From Iris pallida (Eukaryota; Streptophyta; Magnoliopsida; Asparagales; Iridaceae), in assembly GCA_029216955.1 (NCBI GenBank), contig JANAVB010005597.1:48586703-48650702 (forward strand): a DNA stretch of 64,000 nt, given 5' to 3'. This document shows, one piece after another, positions 37,412 to 49,834 of this stretch. Position 1 is the first letter of the stretch, and each line of letters opens with the position of its first letter. The notes below the pieces were generated by a model. The model worked only from the letters and a program-made list of their open reading frames with translations. It did no database searches and was not told the DNA's origin. Both the position numbers and the translations under genes were made by a program.

Positions 37412-40400
37412 AAGCAAATGGATCCTCGACAGCGGTTGCTCACGGCATATGACCGGTGACGCTACTCTATTTGCAACACTGTCGAAGAAGAAGAAGGAAG
37501 GTTATGTTTCCTTCGGTAATAATTTGAAAGGGTATATTATTGGTATCGGTGATGTTGGTAAGTCTTCCTATCCCGTGATTAAAGATGTCTGTCTGGTTAC
37601 CGAGTTGAAACATAATCTGCTCAGCATAAGTCATCTAGCTGATCATGGTTATGGTATCAACTTTGGCAAAGACAAATGTACTATAGTTGATAGCTCAACT
37701 GGTAGTACTATCTTTGAAGGAATCAGGGAAGACAATATATATGTTTTCTATCTGCTTGAAGAAGCTAACATTTCAGGTAGATGCTTAATGGCCAAAAGTG
37801 ACGAGAGTCATCTATGGCACATGAGACTCGGTCATGCAAACATGGATACAATTTCAAGATTATCCACAAAGAAGTTAGTACGCGGTTTACCAGACATAAC
37901 ATTCAAGAAGGATTCGGTATGCAGCCAATGTGAAAAGAACAAGGCTACCAGATCCACATTCAAGTCTGTAAACGCAGTATGTACTACTAGACCTCTACAA
38001 TTGCTACACATGGATTTATTCGGTCCTAGCAGAGTTGCTAGCCTCGGAGGTAAATTATATGCATTTGTTATTGTAGATGATTTTTCTAGATACACGTAGG
38101 TATATTTCTTGACACGCAAGAATGACGCATTATCAGAATTTGTCGCCTTTAGCAAGAAAGTACAAAATGAAAAAGGTTACATGATCACTCGTATTAGAAG
38201 CGATCATGGAGGCGAATTCGAGAATGCTGATTTCGAGCAATTTTGTGACACACACGGTTTCATACACGAGTTCTCCTGCCCTAGAACTCCACAACAAAAT
38301 GGAGTTGTGGAACGTAAGAACAGAACTCTAACCGAAATGGCCAGAGTGATGTTAAATCAATTTAGCTTACCCAAATACTTCTGGGCTGAAGCTGTCAATA
38401 CAGCTTGCTTTGTGCTCAATAGAGTTCTAATTCGACCCAAATCGAAGAAGACTCCTTTTGAGTTATGGTTTGATAGAATTCCTTCAGTTTCATATTTTAA
38501 GATATTTGGCTGTAAGTGCTTTATTCTTAATACTAAAGACAACTTGGGAAAGTTTGACGAAAAGGCCAATGAAGGTATATTTCTAGATTATGCGGCCAAG
38601 AGCAAAGGGTACAGAGTCTTCAACAAACGTACCATGATCATCGAAGAATCAATCAACGTCACTTTTGATGAAATGAACCAAATGACTCTCGATGACAGTG
38701 ATGAAGATCTGCCTACATCAAGTTCAACATCAGCTGAACCTGAACCAAGCTCTGCACTAGCTGAACCCCCTAGAGGAGATCCAGGAACCAGATACCTACA
38801 GAGTCTACCGAAAAGGTTAAAATTCACAGTTGATCATCCACAAGATTTGGTAATTGGTGACATTACCAAAGGAGTAAGTACTCGATCATCCAGTAGAGAT
38901 ATTATTTTTAGTGTTGTATTTATTTCACAGCTAGAACCTAAATCTATTGATGAAGCATGTAGTGATAGTTTCTGGATAGATGCCATGCAAGAGGAATTAA
39001 ACCAATTCGAACGGAATCAAGTTTGGGAACTTGTTCCCAAGCCTATTGATCATCCGGTCATTGGCACCCGTTGGGTATTCCGAAACAAACTAAATGAGGA
39101 TGGTTTAGTAACTCGTAACAAGGCTCGACTCGTAGCTCAAGGATACAATCAAGAAGAGGGTATCGACTACGATGAGACTTATGCTCCAGTTGCGAGATTA
39201 GAATCCATTCGCATGTTATGTGCATTTGCATGTTTTCATGATTTCAAACTTTTTCAAATGGATGTAAAAAGTGCTTTTCTAAATGGATTTATAAAAGAAG
39301 AAGTTTTTGTAGCACAACCTCCGGGTTTCACGGATTTCAAAAATCCTGACCATGTTTTCAAGTTGAAGAAAGTCTTATACGGTTTGAAACAAGCCCCTCG
39401 TGCTTGGTATGATCGTCTAAGCTCTTTTCTACTTGACAACGGTTTTTCAAAAGGAAAGGTTGACACTACACTTTTTATTAAATCTTTTAATGGCAAGCTG
39501 CTTTTAATTCAAATCTATGTTGATGATATCATATTTGGATCCACTGATGAATCTCTTTGTCAAGAATTTTCTAAGTGTATGCAGAATGAGTTTGAGATGA
39601 GCATGATAGGAGAGCTAAAATTCTTTCTCGGATTGCAAATCAAACAAACCGACAATGGGACGTTCATTAATCAAGCCAAGTACACAAAAGATTTGCTAAA
39701 GAAGTTCGATCTGGACAATGTCAAACCTATTGGCACTCCGATGGCAACTTCAACAAAGCTTGATTCTGACGAACAAGGCAAGCCAGTCGACACACGTAAG
39801 TATCGAGGTATGATTGGTAGTTTACTTTACTTAACTGCTAGTCGTCCAGATATAATATTTAGTGTTTGCCAGTGTGCACGTTTTTAAGCTAACCCAAAGG
39901 AATCACATCTGTCCGCAGTTAAGCGTATCTTCCGATACCTTAAGGGCACTTCTTCTGTCGGCTTGTGGTATCCCAAAACTAAATCCTTTGACCTTATTGG
40001 TTATTCGGATGCAGATTTTGCTGGATGCAAGGTTGATAGAAAAAGTACTAGCGGTACATGTCATTTCTTAGGCAAGGCTCTAGTCTCTTGGTTTAGTAAA
40101 AAATAAAATTCTGTAGCCTTATCAACAACAGAGGCTGAGTACATCGCCGCAGGACGTTGTTGCGCTCAGATTTTGTGGATGAAACAAACCTTAGAAGACT
40201 TTGATTTATTTTACACACATATTCCCATTTTCTGTGATAACACAAGCACCATTAATTTGACTAAGAATCTTGTATGTCATTCTCGTACCAAACATATCGA
40301 GATTAGACATCATTTTCTTAGAGATCATCATCAAAATGGAGATATAAACCTTGTGTACATAGATACTGAAAATCAATTAGCTGACATCTTCACTAAACCT

Positions 40401-40469
40401 CTAGCGGAAGATCGTTTCAATTATTTACGTCGAGAATTAGGAATTTTGGACGTCAATAATATTAATTGA
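37389..40469 (+). pseudogene. pol: Element H pol (protease-integrase-RT-RNase H), three nonsense codons
   Basis: Opens right after a TAG in its own frame (37386-37388), with no ATG near, so expression probably needs a +1 shift from gag. Protease: [14 protein letters not shown]. Integrase: WHMRLGHAN, zinc-finger CSQCEKNKA, catalytic Asp at 38013 and 38202 and Glu at 38310 (D-X35-E). [22 protein letters not shown] near 39514. RNase [16 protein letters not shown], then DIFTKPL at the end. Stops: TAG 38097 (W in I), TAA 39885 (Q in I), TAA 40104 (Q in I). All are single transitions and no frameshift is seen, consistent with deamination of methylated cytosine after insertion. Confidence 0.92.
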
Positions 40470-41071
40470 TTTTATTTTATGATTATATATCATTATGCAA
40501 AAACTGTGTTAGAGACAAGCTAATAAAGAGTCTGTCTGTCACCACAACTACGGTTGAAGCGAAGCGGTACTTAAGAGTTCCCCGGTGAACCTCCGCCAGC
40601 TGGGACAGTACTCCTACAGCTAATCTGAGACAGTCAATGTGTAACGACATTTAATTCATAAAATATTATTAATTATGTTATTTGAAAACTAAAATAACTA
40701 ATCTTTGAATTAAATATTTGCAACGAGTCAATGAAAAAGAAGTAGCATAAATCAACCTGAAAGAACCCTAGGCGAATTCGGCCAGAACTCTGACCGAATT
40801 CGGCCCGAGTTCGGTTGAGGGTGTCTGTATATATATACAGAACCCGAGAGCTTCTTCTCTTCCATTGCTTCCAAACTTTCAAACAGCAGCTCCAGCCGCC
40901 CGAAACTCCTCCAAACCCTAGGTATTCACCAACCCATTGCTCCCTATCTACTTGGTGAAATCCTTCCAGATTTTGGAATCGTGCGGAGATCGTTCTTCTC
41001 TACAACATATCCAATTTTCGTGAGGTATAACTCCCTCTTTCTCCACTTTCCATTAGTGCTTTTCTATTCCA
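40470..41071 (+). promoter_or_regulatory. Element H pol-ORF3 spacer: conserved hairpin and promoter-like block
   Basis: A hairpin block at 40593-40624 (CCGCCAGCTGGGA...CCTACAGCTAA) has a counterpart in element I. Then GAATTCGGCC, GAACTCTGACCGAATTCGG and CCGAGTTCGGTTG lie at 40774-40817, followed by TGTATATATATACA at 40826-40839, a TATA-like palindrome. About 230 bp of CT-rich leader precede the ORF3 ATG. Motif plus TATA repeat the LTR promoter layout. Splice acceptors such as CTTCCAG (near 40970) are also present, so a spliced ORF3 mRNA is an alternative. Confidence 0.5.
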
Positions 41072-42364
41072 ATGGCACCAAAATTTAATCCTTGTAAGAG
41101 GAAGAAGACCACTCCTAGTGAGGAAGGGTCCTCTTCGAATCCTCACACGGATTCACTGTTTTCACCGATCCAAAAGAGCGACGGCACTTTCGATGGGTTC
41201 TTCTTTCAAACCCTCGATCAAGCTTTATTATGGTACGGTAACTTTTCCACCCGATCCATAGGTAGCGGCGCTCCGGTTAAATGGACGGTATTCCCTGATC
41301 ATCGTCACTTATTTGAGGTATTAGGGTTACACTTACTTGTTAAACTGTGCTTTCCAATTGCTACTAATGCCATTAGATTGTTCTATTGCAATCTCGTAGT
41401 TAACACTTTTGATGTGAGCACACGTGTTGGAGGAATAGACATTGAGTTCAATGATGTCCTCCTAGCAGAGATTCTTGGGATTTCCAATGAAGGTGAACCG
41501 CTAGTTGATATCACGGAATTCGATTTCCCCGAAGGCACTACACTCACGAGTTTCAAAACGGAACTCTGTGCACCTGACAGAGTACGTTCTGGAAAGTTCA
41601 AGGCTAACAACCTGAACTTGTTTAACTACGAATTGTATCGCATCATCTACTCTACTCTACTTCCAAAATCCACTTCCAAGGATGATGTGACTTCGCTTGA
41701 GCTGTCCGCCATGTACCATCTTATCAAGGGATTTCCTTTTTCCGCCCCTAAGACTATCATTCAGATGATGGGACGTTGTCGTGCTAGAGATCGAAATCTT
41801 TCTTACGCGATGATTCTCTCTCGTATCTTTCAGCGATTCGAGATCGATCTATCGACTTGTACTCAGGACTCTGAGCCCAAGTTACTTCAGCTTTCTCGTC
41901 GCAGCCGGACTGCTTCAGCTCCACCTCCTGCTCCTCCTACTGTACCATCTCCACCACATCAGCCGTATGCCATGACTTTTGAGGGCATACATCAGCATTT
42001 ATCAGCTTTGCACGTCTCGATGACGGACATGGCTCACGAGCGTGAGTTTTGCGATGTCACCCGTTACCAGACGATGGCAAACTCCTTGGCAGATCTGCAT
42101 TTTGCCCAGACTGGTCATTCTGCTGCTTCCATCCCTCGTGATTCAGCTTTTTCGGGTTACCGCTGTGAGGATGAGGCTGTTCATGCCTACTTCCAGCCAG
42201 GTAACGCCTATGACTGGTATCGTGCTCCTCGAGATTACGTTGGTGAGTTCTATGCTGGCGCCCCTACTCATCCTACTGGCGCTGGTACTTCTGGTGCTGG
42301 TACTTCCGGTCATGCTGGCCACGCTGCTGATGATATTGATGAGGATAGTGATGATGAGATGTGA
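41072..42364 (+). CDS. Element H ORF3 (430 aa), transposon-associated protein of unknown role
   Basis: Intact frame downstream of pol, where some Sireviruses have an envelope-like gene. The N-terminus is basic (PKFNPCKRKK), NLS-like, then Ser-rich. Residues about 35-260 form a globular region with LWYGNFSTRS, LFYCNLVV, GGIDIEFND and YELYRIIYSTLLPKS, resembling the 'putative plant transposon protein' domain (Pfam PF20167 type), recognised from memory. Pro-rich at about 280-300 and Gly/Thr-rich near 405-415, with an acidic tail DDIDEDSDDEM. I see no signal peptide or transmembrane segment, which argues against an envelope. Element I has a clear homologue. Function unknown; a nuclear location is only an inference. 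Confidence 0.85.
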   Translation: MAPKFNPCKRKKTTPSEEGSSSNPHTDSLFSPIQKSDGTFDGFFFQTLDQALLWYGNFSTRSIGSGAPVKWTVFPDHRHLFEVLGLHLLVKLCFPIATNAIRLFYCNLVVNTFDVSTRVGGIDIEFNDVLLAEILGISNEGEPLVDITEFDFPEGTTLTSFKTELCAPDRVRSGKFKANNLNLFNYELYRIIYSTLLPKSTSKDDVTSLELSAMYHLIKGFPFSAPKTIIQMMGRCRARDRNLSYAMILSRIFQRFEIDLSTCTQDSEPKLLQLSRRSRTASAPPPAPPTVPSPPHQPYAMTFEGIHQHLSALHVSMTDMAHEREFCDVTRYQTMANSLADLHFAQTGHSAASIPRDSAFSGYRCEDEAVHAYFQPGNAYDWYRAPRDYVGEFYAGAPTHPTGAGTSGAGTSGHAGHAADDIDEDSDDEM

Positions 42365-42730
42365 CTTGATTATTAGTGATATTCTATTGTATACTTGGAA
42401 ATGCTCCGACATTCCAAGTTTTTATTATTTAGTTCTTATCAGTACTTTGTAGTTTGCTATCAGTACTTTTTATCTTCATGGACATGTTTTTGATGTTTCA
42501 TTTATGACATCTCAGTTTATTTCAGCATTTTGTTTAAGCACTATCTCTTTATACTGCTTTTCCATTTTAAACTGCCTGTGAAATAGCATGCCTGAGATTT
42601 TTTTGAAGCAATACATGCCTGTGATGATAATTTATAGAAACATTACATGCCTGTGATGCTTTTTCTCTAATTCTTATACTATATTTCTTTTATTTGTTTT
42701 CTCGCTATTTGTTACTTATGCATTGATTGC

Positions 42731-42933
42731 GGGGGAGTCTTCTGCATTTAATGCGGGGGAGCTTTCTTTTGTGCAATTATTTTGCTAAGTGACAAAGGGG
42801 GAGAAAATTAAAAATGATCTAACATTCTTTTTGAGTTAAATACAGGTTTTGAACAATGTCACGTTTTGATATTTTTTGAACAAGCTTAATGTTATATCAT
42901 TCATAGTTTGTCAATTATCAAAATGGGGAAGAT
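42731..42933 (+). promoter_or_regulatory. Element H multiple polypurine tracts
   Basis: GGGGGAG at 42731 and 42755, AAAGGGGGAGAAAA at 42794-42807, and GGGGAAGAT at 42925-42933 against the 3' LTR. The last should be the working plus-strand primer. Repeated PPT-like runs are a known Sirevirus trait. The stretch 42365-42730 holds nothing else I recognise. Confidence 0.75.
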
Positions 42934-43696
42934 TGTTGGCCCATTGGTCATATGGTCAACCTGATTTTAATAATTGATCAAAACTCTGTCTGGATATACG
43001 AAGCTAGTTGGGACATCTCAGCTTCTTGGACATAAGCAAGATTAGATATTCACTCCGTTCAAGACTGAAGATCTGTTTGCCTACTTGAGTCTGTATTTCC
43101 TATGCAATATAATTTTCACTTTATTCGAGTCTAGGAATACGTTGTACACCGAGTCATACTGGCAAATAGGCTATCCCCAAATTAGTTCAAAATGTTTTTA
43201 AAATGACCTATCAAAAATGTTTACAAAAAGGTTTTCAAAAAGGTTTTCAAAAATCACCAAAAACCTATTTTAAAACCCTAACCTAACCCTGACAGAACTC
43301 GGCCAGAGTTCGGCCAGAGTTCGGCCAGAGTTCGGTTGGTGGCCGTTTGATTTTTGAATTCTCTGGAACTTGGTCCTCCTGCAGTTGCGGATTTGACCGA
43401 GATTTGCTCATAGAGTTCTGCCCGAATTCTGACAGAGTTCTCCCTTTAGAATTCCTATAAATAGAGAAGTATTTCGATCATTTCAATTCACTCATTCACT
43501 TTCAATCTTCTCTCTATCTAAAAAGCTTTTTGCCTTCCAAAGAGTTTTCTAGAGCTTTCATTTTCAGATCCCAAGCCAGTTACAATCCTCTAGTCGATTT
43601 GCCAGTGCGGTACGGTCTAGAAGTTTCTGAGAGATTATAATCAGAAGGCTTGATTGAAGAATACCTCTTCACATTTGTAGTTGGACGAGTTCTTCG
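42934..43696 (+). repeat. Element H 3' LTR, segment 1
   Basis: Matches 34389-35175. It ends at CTTCG (43692-43696), the target duplicated by element I. It has fewer GAGTTCGG copies than the 5' LTR. TATAAATA at 43456-43463. Confidence 0.94.
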
Positions 43697-44642
43697 TGTT
43701 GACACAAAGTCACAGTCAACCAAATATTGACTACATTGACTAAATAATATCTGTATAAATTCAATACGACACACGACGTCTGCATTCAGTTCAGGACAGA
43801 CAACAGCTCAGTTTTCGACTCTCAGTGTATTTTCGAGTCTGTACTTTTACATTTTATTGAGTCTAGAAGTATGTACTCTGAGTTATGCTGAGCTCTTGGA
43901 ACTTAGTCTATAAGCCTACCCAAAATCCCAAGCTCCACCAAAACAAAAATTGCCCACAAGTCCCACTTAGGACCACTCTGTGCTCTGGAGACAGAGTTCG
44001 GGCCGAACTCTGCCTCCACACAGAGTTCGGGCCGAACTCTGTCCCCTAGAAATCAGGAACCCTAATTTTAGGGTTAGCTGGTTGCTAGCTGTCCAACGGC
44101 CAAATTTTTGAATTTTCCTACCCGAATTCTGGCCGAATTCTGCCTCTAAAAACACTATAAATAGGGCATGAATTCTCTCATTTCAATTCACTCAATCTTC
44201 TCTTCTCTTCTCTCCTACAAGCTCAATAAGCCATACCCTTCCTATCTACTAGCCACAAGCCTCCTAAGTCTCGAGTGCTCAGCATCTCTCAGTTAGGATT
44301 CTTGTGCAAGAGTGAAGAAGTCGCTTGGACAATTCTAAGTAAATCGCCACTGCGATCCTCTGTTAGAAGTTGACGTGCTCTTCTGAAGAAAAGGCACGGG
44401 TTGTAAGCTACTATTTCACAAATAGTGGATTTAATCCTGAGCTAGAGTTCTCAGGCCTGGACTAGTCCTCCACGAGGGAAACCAGGTTAAAATCGCTGTG
44501 TTTGCGTATGCTCTTCTGCTCTTCATTTATTTTCCGCACTTTACTCTGATTATTTATTGTTGGTGAAAGAGTTATTTTTAATTGGCTATTTTTCTATATA
44601 AACTCTATTCACCCCCCTCTAGAGTTGCCAAACTGTTCTTCA
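43697..44642 (+). repeat. Element I 5' LTR
   Basis: TGTTGACAC to CTGTTCTTCA. Two copies of a 21-base inverted repeat (arms CAGAGTTCGG and CCGAACTCTG, one-base centre) at 43992-44012 and 44021-44041. TATAAATA at 44156-44163. Confidence 0.96.
43992..44163 (+). promoter_or_regulatory. Element I LTR promoter with palindromes and TATA box
   Basis: Two CAGAGTTCGG/CCGAACTCTG palindromes (43992-44041), then CGAATTCTGGCCGAATTCTG (44123-44142), then TATAAATA (44156-44163). Palindrome-rich LTR cis-regions are known from maize Sireviruses. Half-copies of the motif recur before ORF3. Confidence 0.6.
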
Positions 44643-44644
44643 AT

Positions 44645-44656
44645 TGGTATCAGAGC
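44645..44656 (+). promoter_or_regulatory. Element I primer binding site (tRNA-iMet)
   Basis: TGGTATCAGAGC two bases after the 5' LTR, identical to that of element H. Confidence 0.94.
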
Positions 44657-44697
44657 TCTGTTCTCTTTTCAAGGACTAACATCCTAAGAGCTGATCC

Positions 44698-46818
44698 ATG
44701 GCAACCACACAATCCTTGATTTCCAATCATGGTGAAGGTCAGTCCACTCATAGGCCTCTCCTATTTGATGGGACTAACTACACATATTGGAAAACAAGGA
44801 TGAGCTTCTATCTTAAGTCTCTAGACTTTGACCTGTGGACTGTCGTCACTGACGGTTACAAAAAGCCCGCCAGGATAGTTGTCGATGGTGACCTCATTGA
44901 GAAACCACACGACAAATATTCTGTCGAGGAGAAGAAACAGGCAAGTCTAGATGCTAGGGCTATTAATGCTTTATTCTGTGCTATAGACAGGAATGAGTTC
45001 AACAGGGTCTCTACATGCACCACTGCTCATGAAGTATGGAGACTTCTAGAAGTGACGCATGAAGGAACCACACAGGTCAAGGAATCTAAAATAAGCCGTC
45101 TCACTCAAGAATACGAAGCCTTCAAGATGAAGCCAAGTGAGACGATCACTCAAATGATCACAAGATTCCTCGACATCATCAATCCTCTATCTTCGCTTGG
45201 AAAGCAGTACTCAAACCACGAAAAGATTCGTAAGCTGCTCAGAGGGCTACCAAAGATTTGGAACCCTAAGGTGACAGCCATCATAGAAGGAAACGATCTC
45301 ACAACAATGTCAATGGAGACCTTGATGGGTAAGCTTATGACTCACGATCTTGACCTCAAGGACTTCGAAGAACCTGCTCCGAAGACCAGGGAGATCGCAC
45401 TCAAAGCTCATGAACGAAGAGCTAATCATGATGAGACCGAAGAAGATAATTCGGATGATGAAGACCAAGCTCTCATGGTTCGCAACTTCAGGAAATTCCT
45501 TCGCTTCAATCGAAGGAAGAAGGAATCTCAAGAAGACGATGAAGAAGAACCAACTTGTTACGGTTGCAAGAAAACTGGACATGTCCGAAAAGACTGCCCA
45601 TTCCTGAAGAAGAGCAACCGCTATGAGAAGCCATACAAGAAGAACTCATCAAAGAAATATGCCAACACAGGTATCTGGCATGAAAGTGAAGCGAGTGACT
45701 CTGAGGAAGAAAAGGACTCTCCTCAAGATACAGCAAATGTGTGCCTGATGGCAACTTCCAACAAGGTATCTAACGAAACTCTGGATGACTTCTCTTTTGA
45801 TGAACTTGGCGATGCTTTCACTGATTTACTCGATGATCATAAAAAGGTCATCGGTAAATATAAACATGCCAAGGACAAAATCAAAAGTCTAGAAGATGAG
45901 ATACAAAAAATTTCTTTACTTCTTGATAATGTTAGAAACACATCACCCACTAATGACACTGATGAAGTATCCAAGCTTAAATTAAGCTTACATGATGCTG
46001 AAGCACGTATTGAGCAACAAACTCAAGAAATCACTACTCTCAACACGTTGCTTGCTGAAGAAAAGAGTAGACACAAGATTTCCATGACTAAGATTTATGG
46101 CTTAAATATTAAGGTTGATGAACTGCAAGCTGTTTCTAAAAGATTAGAAACCAAATTGGGTAAACAGGTTGTTCAACCTCAAACCCAATCACATGGGCAC
46201 AATACCACTCATGCTAGTCAACCACGTCATTCTCATGCAGCTCATAACCATGCTTTTATATACACAAACTTTCACAAACCACGTGCACGTAAGAACAATT
46301 CTCACTCAGTACACACTCATCATGCACAAAGACACAATCAACATCACTCCACACATAAAATTCATCATGCCATGCCATATAGACAAAATCATCATGCAAT
46401 GCCATATAGACAAGGTCCTCATAAACCATATAGACAAAATCATCATGCCATGCCATCTAGACAATATCAGCATGTCACACATCATAGACAATACCATCAT
46501 TCTATGCCTCATAGACACCATCAACATGCCACTTATTCCATGCATAATCATCTTCACCATGCTAACTCTTCACATCATGTCCATCCTCATCCTGTTGCTT
46601 ATAGATATTATTCTCATGCTCCTAGTATAAATAAGAATGCTATCTGTACTTATTGTGGATTACATGGACACATCTCACCACAGTGCATAGTTAGAAGACT
46701 TGTAGATAAAAGGATATATGCTTGGTTCCCAAAGACTAACTTTTCAGGACCCTCAAGAACTCGGGTACCAAAGGTCACATCTACTCTTGATGTAGGTGGA
46801 CCTTCCCTCCTCAACTGA
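44698..46818 (+). CDS. gag: Element I Gag (706 aa), intact, with His-rich repeat
   Basis: Same plan as H Gag. UBN2-type region at about residues 20-240 ([34 protein letters not shown]). First knuckle [14 protein letters not shown] at about 286-300. Acidic linker, then a charged region likely to form a coiled coil at about 380-480. Then a tract at about 490-645, absent from H, very rich in His with repeats such as HHAMPYRQ and YRQNHHAMP. Second knuckle [14 protein letters not shown] at about 650-663. The extra ~87 residues relative to H lie mostly in the His tract. His density suggests metal or nucleic-acid binding, but that is inference. Overlaps pol by 23 nt. Confidence 0.94.
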   Translation: MATTQSLISNHGEGQSTHRPLLFDGTNYTYWKTRMSFYLKSLDFDLWTVVTDGYKKPARIVVDGDLIEKPHDKYSVEEKKQASLDARAINALFCAIDRNEFNRVSTCTTAHEVWRLLEVTHEGTTQVKESKISRLTQEYEAFKMKPSETITQMITRFLDIINPLSSLGKQYSNHEKIRKLLRGLPKIWNPKVTAIIEGNDLTTMSMETLMGKLMTHDLDLKDFEEPAPKTREIALKAHERRANHDETEEDNSDDEDQALMVRNFRKFLRFNRRKKESQEDDEEEPTCYGCKKTGHVRKDCPFLKKSNRYEKPYKKNSSKKYANTGIWHESEASDSEEEKDSPQDTANVCLMATSNKVSNETLDDFSFDELGDAFTDLLDDHKKVIGKYKHAKDKIKSLEDEIQKISLLLDNVRNTSPTNDTDEVSKLKLSLHDAEARIEQQTQEITTLNTLLAEEKSRHKISMTKIYGLNIKVDELQAVSKRLETKLGKQVVQPQTQSHGHNTTHASQPRHSHAAHNHAFIYTNFHKPRARKNNSHSVHTHHAQRHNQHHSTHKIHHAMPYRQNHHAMPYRQGPHKPYRQNHHAMPSRQYQHVTHHRQYHHSMPHRHHQHATYSMHNHLHHANSSHHVHPHPVAYRYYSHAPSINKNAICTYCGLHGHISPQCIVRRLVDKRIYAWFPKTNFSGPSRTRVPKVTSTLDVGGPSLLN

Positions 46819-49800
46819 AAGTAAGTGGATTCTCGATAGTGGATGCTCGCGACATATGACGGGAGACGCAAATCTTTTTGCATCACTATCGATGAAGAGA
46901 GAAGGATACGTATCCTTCGGTAACAATCTCAAAGGGCACATTATAGGTAATGGTATCATTGGTCATCCTCCTTCTCCTGTAATAAAGGATGTCTGCCTAG
47001 TGACCGAGTTAAAGCATAACCTGCTCAGCATTAGTCATCTTGCTGATCATGGATATGATATTAACTTTGGACAAAACAGTTGCTACATCTATGATAGGTC
47101 AACAGGAGACATTGCTTTTGAAGGGAAAAGAGAGGACAACATCTGCATTTTCTATCTTTCTATAAATACTAACAATGCAGGTAGATGTCTATATGCCCAC
47201 AAAGACGAACGACTACTTTGGCACCAGCGTCTTGGTCATGCCAACATGGATGCTATATCCAGGCTTTCCACCAAGAAGCTAGTGAGAGGATTGCCTGACA
47301 TCACGTTCAAAAAGGACACGGTATGTGCCGAATGTGAACTAAACAAGGCAACTAAATCCTCATTTCATTCTATCAACTCTGTAAGTACTACTAGACCCTT
47401 GCAACTACTTCATATGGATTTATTTGGTCCTAGTAGAATAGCTAGCCTTGGAGGCAAACTTTATGCATTTGTTATTGTTGATGATTTTTCGAGATTTACA
47501 TGGGTTTTCTTTCTCGCTAATAAGAGCAATGCTATTTCTGCTTTCAAAATTTTTGTAAAGAAAGTTCAAAACGAAAAAGGCTACATGATTACTCGAATCC
47601 GAAGTGATCATGGAGGCGAATTCGTAAATTATGATTTTAAAAGTTTTTGTAATGCAAATGGTTTTGATCATGAATTTTCTTGTCCTAGAACTCCTCAACA
47701 AAATGGTGTTGTGGAGCGGAAGAATGGGACTCTTGGCGATATGGCTAGAGTCATGTTGAATAAATTTTCTCTTCCGAAATATTTTTGGGCAGAGGCTGTA
47801 AGTACAGCATTCCACATTTTGAATAGGGTGCTTATTCGTCCCATTACGAAGAAAACACCCTATGAGCTTTGGTTTGGGAGAACCCCCAATGTTTCTTATT
47901 TTAAAGTTTTTGGCTGTAGATGTTTTATCCTTAACACCAAAGACAACTTAGGCAAATTTGATGCCAAAGCTGACGATGGTATCTTTCTTGGTTATGCCGC
48001 CAAGAGTAAGGGATATAAAGTTTTCAATAAACGCTCACTTATTGTGGAAGAGTCAACAAATGTGACTTTTGATGAAGATAACAGTGCAGCAAGTACTCTT
48101 GATGATGACGTTGAGCCATCAACTTCTACTCCAATGAATACTTCAACCGAAACTAATTCTCTGGAGGGTTTGCCTAAGAAATTCTCTTTCAAACCTTCTC
48201 ATCCAGAAAATTTAGTTATAGGAGAAGTTTCACGTGGAGTAACTACTAGATCATCACTAAGAGACTCCGTTGCTAGCACTGCCTTCATTTCACAAGTAGA
48301 GCCTAAAAACATTTCTGAAGCTTTTAATGATGAATTTTGGATTTCTGCTATGCAAGAAGAACTCAACCAATTGGAGAGGAGCCAAGTATGGGAACTAGTT
48401 CCTAGACCGGCTAATCACTCAATAATTGGTACCAAATGGGTGTTTAGAAACAAAGTAAATGAAGATGGTTCAGTCACACGTAACAAAGCTCGTCTAGTAG
48501 CTCAAGGATACAACCAAGAGGAAGGTATCGACTACGATGAGACGTATGCTCCTGTTGCTAGACTAGAATCCATTCGGATGCTTTGTGCTTTTGCTAATTT
48601 TCAAAACTTTAAATTATTTCAAATGGATGTTAAAAGTGCTTTCTTGAATGGCTTTATTAAGGAGGAAGTTTATGTCAAACAACCCCCTGGCTTTGAAAAT
48701 CACAAATTTCCCGACCACGTGTTCAAGCTGAAGAAAGCGCTTTATGGCCTTAAACAAGCCCCCAGAGCTTGGTATGAAAGGCTAAGCAGTTTCTTGCTTG
48801 AGAAAGGTTTTTCAAAAGGGAAAATTGACACTACACTGTTTATCAAATCTTTCAAAGACACCATTCTATTAATTCAGATTTATGTTGATGATATTATTTT
48901 TGGGTCTACTGATGAAACTCTTTGTCAAGAATTTGCCAAGTGTATGCAGACAGAATTTGAGATGAGCATGATGGGAGAGCTCAACTACTTTCTTGGTCTG
49001 CAAGTAAAACAACTGGCTAATGGAACTTTCATCTGTCAATCGAAGTATACCAAGGACATGCTAAAGAAGTTCGATCTTGACAACATCAAACCAATCAGCA
49101 CTCCAATGGCTACTTCAACCAAACTCGAACCAGATGAGAGCGGCAAACCCGTTGATCAACATAAGTATCGAGGTATGATAGGCAGCTTACTTTATTTAAC
49201 TGCTAGTCGCCCCGATATTATGTTTAGTGTTTGCCTATGTGCTAGATATCAAGCAAATCCTAAGGAATCTCACATGACCGCGGTTAAGCGTATCTTTCGA
49301 TACCTTAAGGGTACGGTTACAGTGGGCCTATGGTATCCCAAGTCAACATCATTTGACCTCATCGGTTACTCTGATGCTGACTTTGCTGGATGCAAGGTCG
49401 ACCGTAAAAGTACGAGCGGCACGTGTCATTTATTAGGAAAGGCTTTAGTCTCATGGTTTAGCAAGAAGCAGAACTCTGTCGCACTATCCACAACAGAAGC
49501 TGAATACATAGCAGCTGGGCGTTGTTGTGCACAAATTCTGTGGATGAAGCAAACCCTTGAAGACTATAAGTTATCTTTCATGCATATTCCTGTATTCTGT
49601 GACAATACTAGTGCAATCAATTTGACTAAGAACCCAGTCTGCCACTCACGCACTAAACACATTGAGATCAGATACCACTTTTTGCGTGATCATCAGCAAA
49701 ATGGCACGATTAACTTAGAATTTATCGACACTGATCATCAGCTGGCAGATTTCTTTACTAAGCCACTATCCGAAGAGCGCTTCAATTTTCTTTGTCGTGA

Positions 49801-49834
49801 ACTTGGAATTTTAGATGAAGCAGTTATAAATTGA
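46796..49834 (+). CDS. pol: Element I Pol (protease, integrase, RT, RNase H), intact
   Basis: Open 1012 codons starting just after an in-frame TAG (46793-46795), no nearby ATG; made probably by +1 shift from gag. Residues: protease [14 protein letters not shown] (catalytic Asp about 14); pre-integrase WHQRLGHAN (about 140) and CAECELNKA; integrase core Asp208, Asp271 and Glu307 with 35 residues between the last two; RT from about 514, with YVDDIIFGS at about 696; RNase H with YSDADFAGC at about 860 and TEAEYIAA; end DFFTKPL...ELGILD. All catalytic signatures of copia Pol are present in the usual protease-integrase-RT-RNase H order. It could supply enzymes in trans to H. Confidence 0.95.
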   Translation: MDLPSSTESKWILDSGCSRHMTGDANLFASLSMKREGYVSFGNNLKGHIIGNGIIGHPPSPVIKDVCLVTELKHNLLSISHLADHGYDINFGQNSCYIYDRSTGDIAFEGKREDNICIFYLSINTNNAGRCLYAHKDERLLWHQRLGHANMDAISRLSTKKLVRGLPDITFKKDTVCAECELNKATKSSFHSINSVSTTRPLQLLHMDLFGPSRIASLGGKLYAFVIVDDFSRFTWVFFLANKSNAISAFKIFVKKVQNEKGYMITRIRSDHGGEFVNYDFKSFCNANGFDHEFSCPRTPQQNGVVERKNGTLGDMARVMLNKFSLPKYFWAEAVSTAFHILNRVLIRPITKKTPYELWFGRTPNVSYFKVFGCRCFILNTKDNLGKFDAKADDGIFLGYAAKSKGYKVFNKRSLIVEESTNVTFDEDNSAASTLDDDVEPSTSTPMNTSTETNSLEGLPKKFSFKPSHPENLVIGEVSRGVTTRSSLRDSVASTAFISQVEPKNISEAFNDEFWISAMQEELNQLERSQVWELVPRPANHSIIGTKWVFRNKVNEDGSVTRNKARLVAQGYNQEEGIDYDETYAPVARLESIRMLCAFANFQNFKLFQMDVKSAFLNGFIKEEVYVKQPPGFENHKFPDHVFKLKKALYGLKQAPRAWYERLSSFLLEKGFSKGKIDTTLFIKSFKDTILLIQIYVDDIIFGSTDETLCQEFAKCMQTEFEMSMMGELNYFLGLQVKQLANGTFICQSKYTKDMLKKFDLDNIKPISTPMATSTKLEPDESGKPVDQHKYRGMIGSLLYLTASRPDIMFSVCLCARYQANPKESHMTAVKRIFRYLKGTVTVGLWYPKSTSFDLIGYSDADFAGCKVDRKSTSGTCHLLGKALVSWFSKKQNSVALSTTEAEYIAAGRCCAQILWMKQTLEDYKLSFMHIPVFCDNTSAINLTKNPVCHSRTKHIEIRYHFLRDHQQNGTINLEFIDTDHQLADFFTKPLSEERFNFLCRELGILDEAVIN

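Noticed and set aside
41072..42364. ORF3 as an envelope glycoprotein
   Set aside because: Position fits, but I see no signal peptide, transmembrane helix or glycoprotein-like layout, and the N-terminus is basic.
46169..46630. 153-codon frame overlapping I gag, and antisense Met/Trp-rich frames
   Set aside because: Shadows of the His-rich repeat in gag. Repetitive DNA keeps other frames open.
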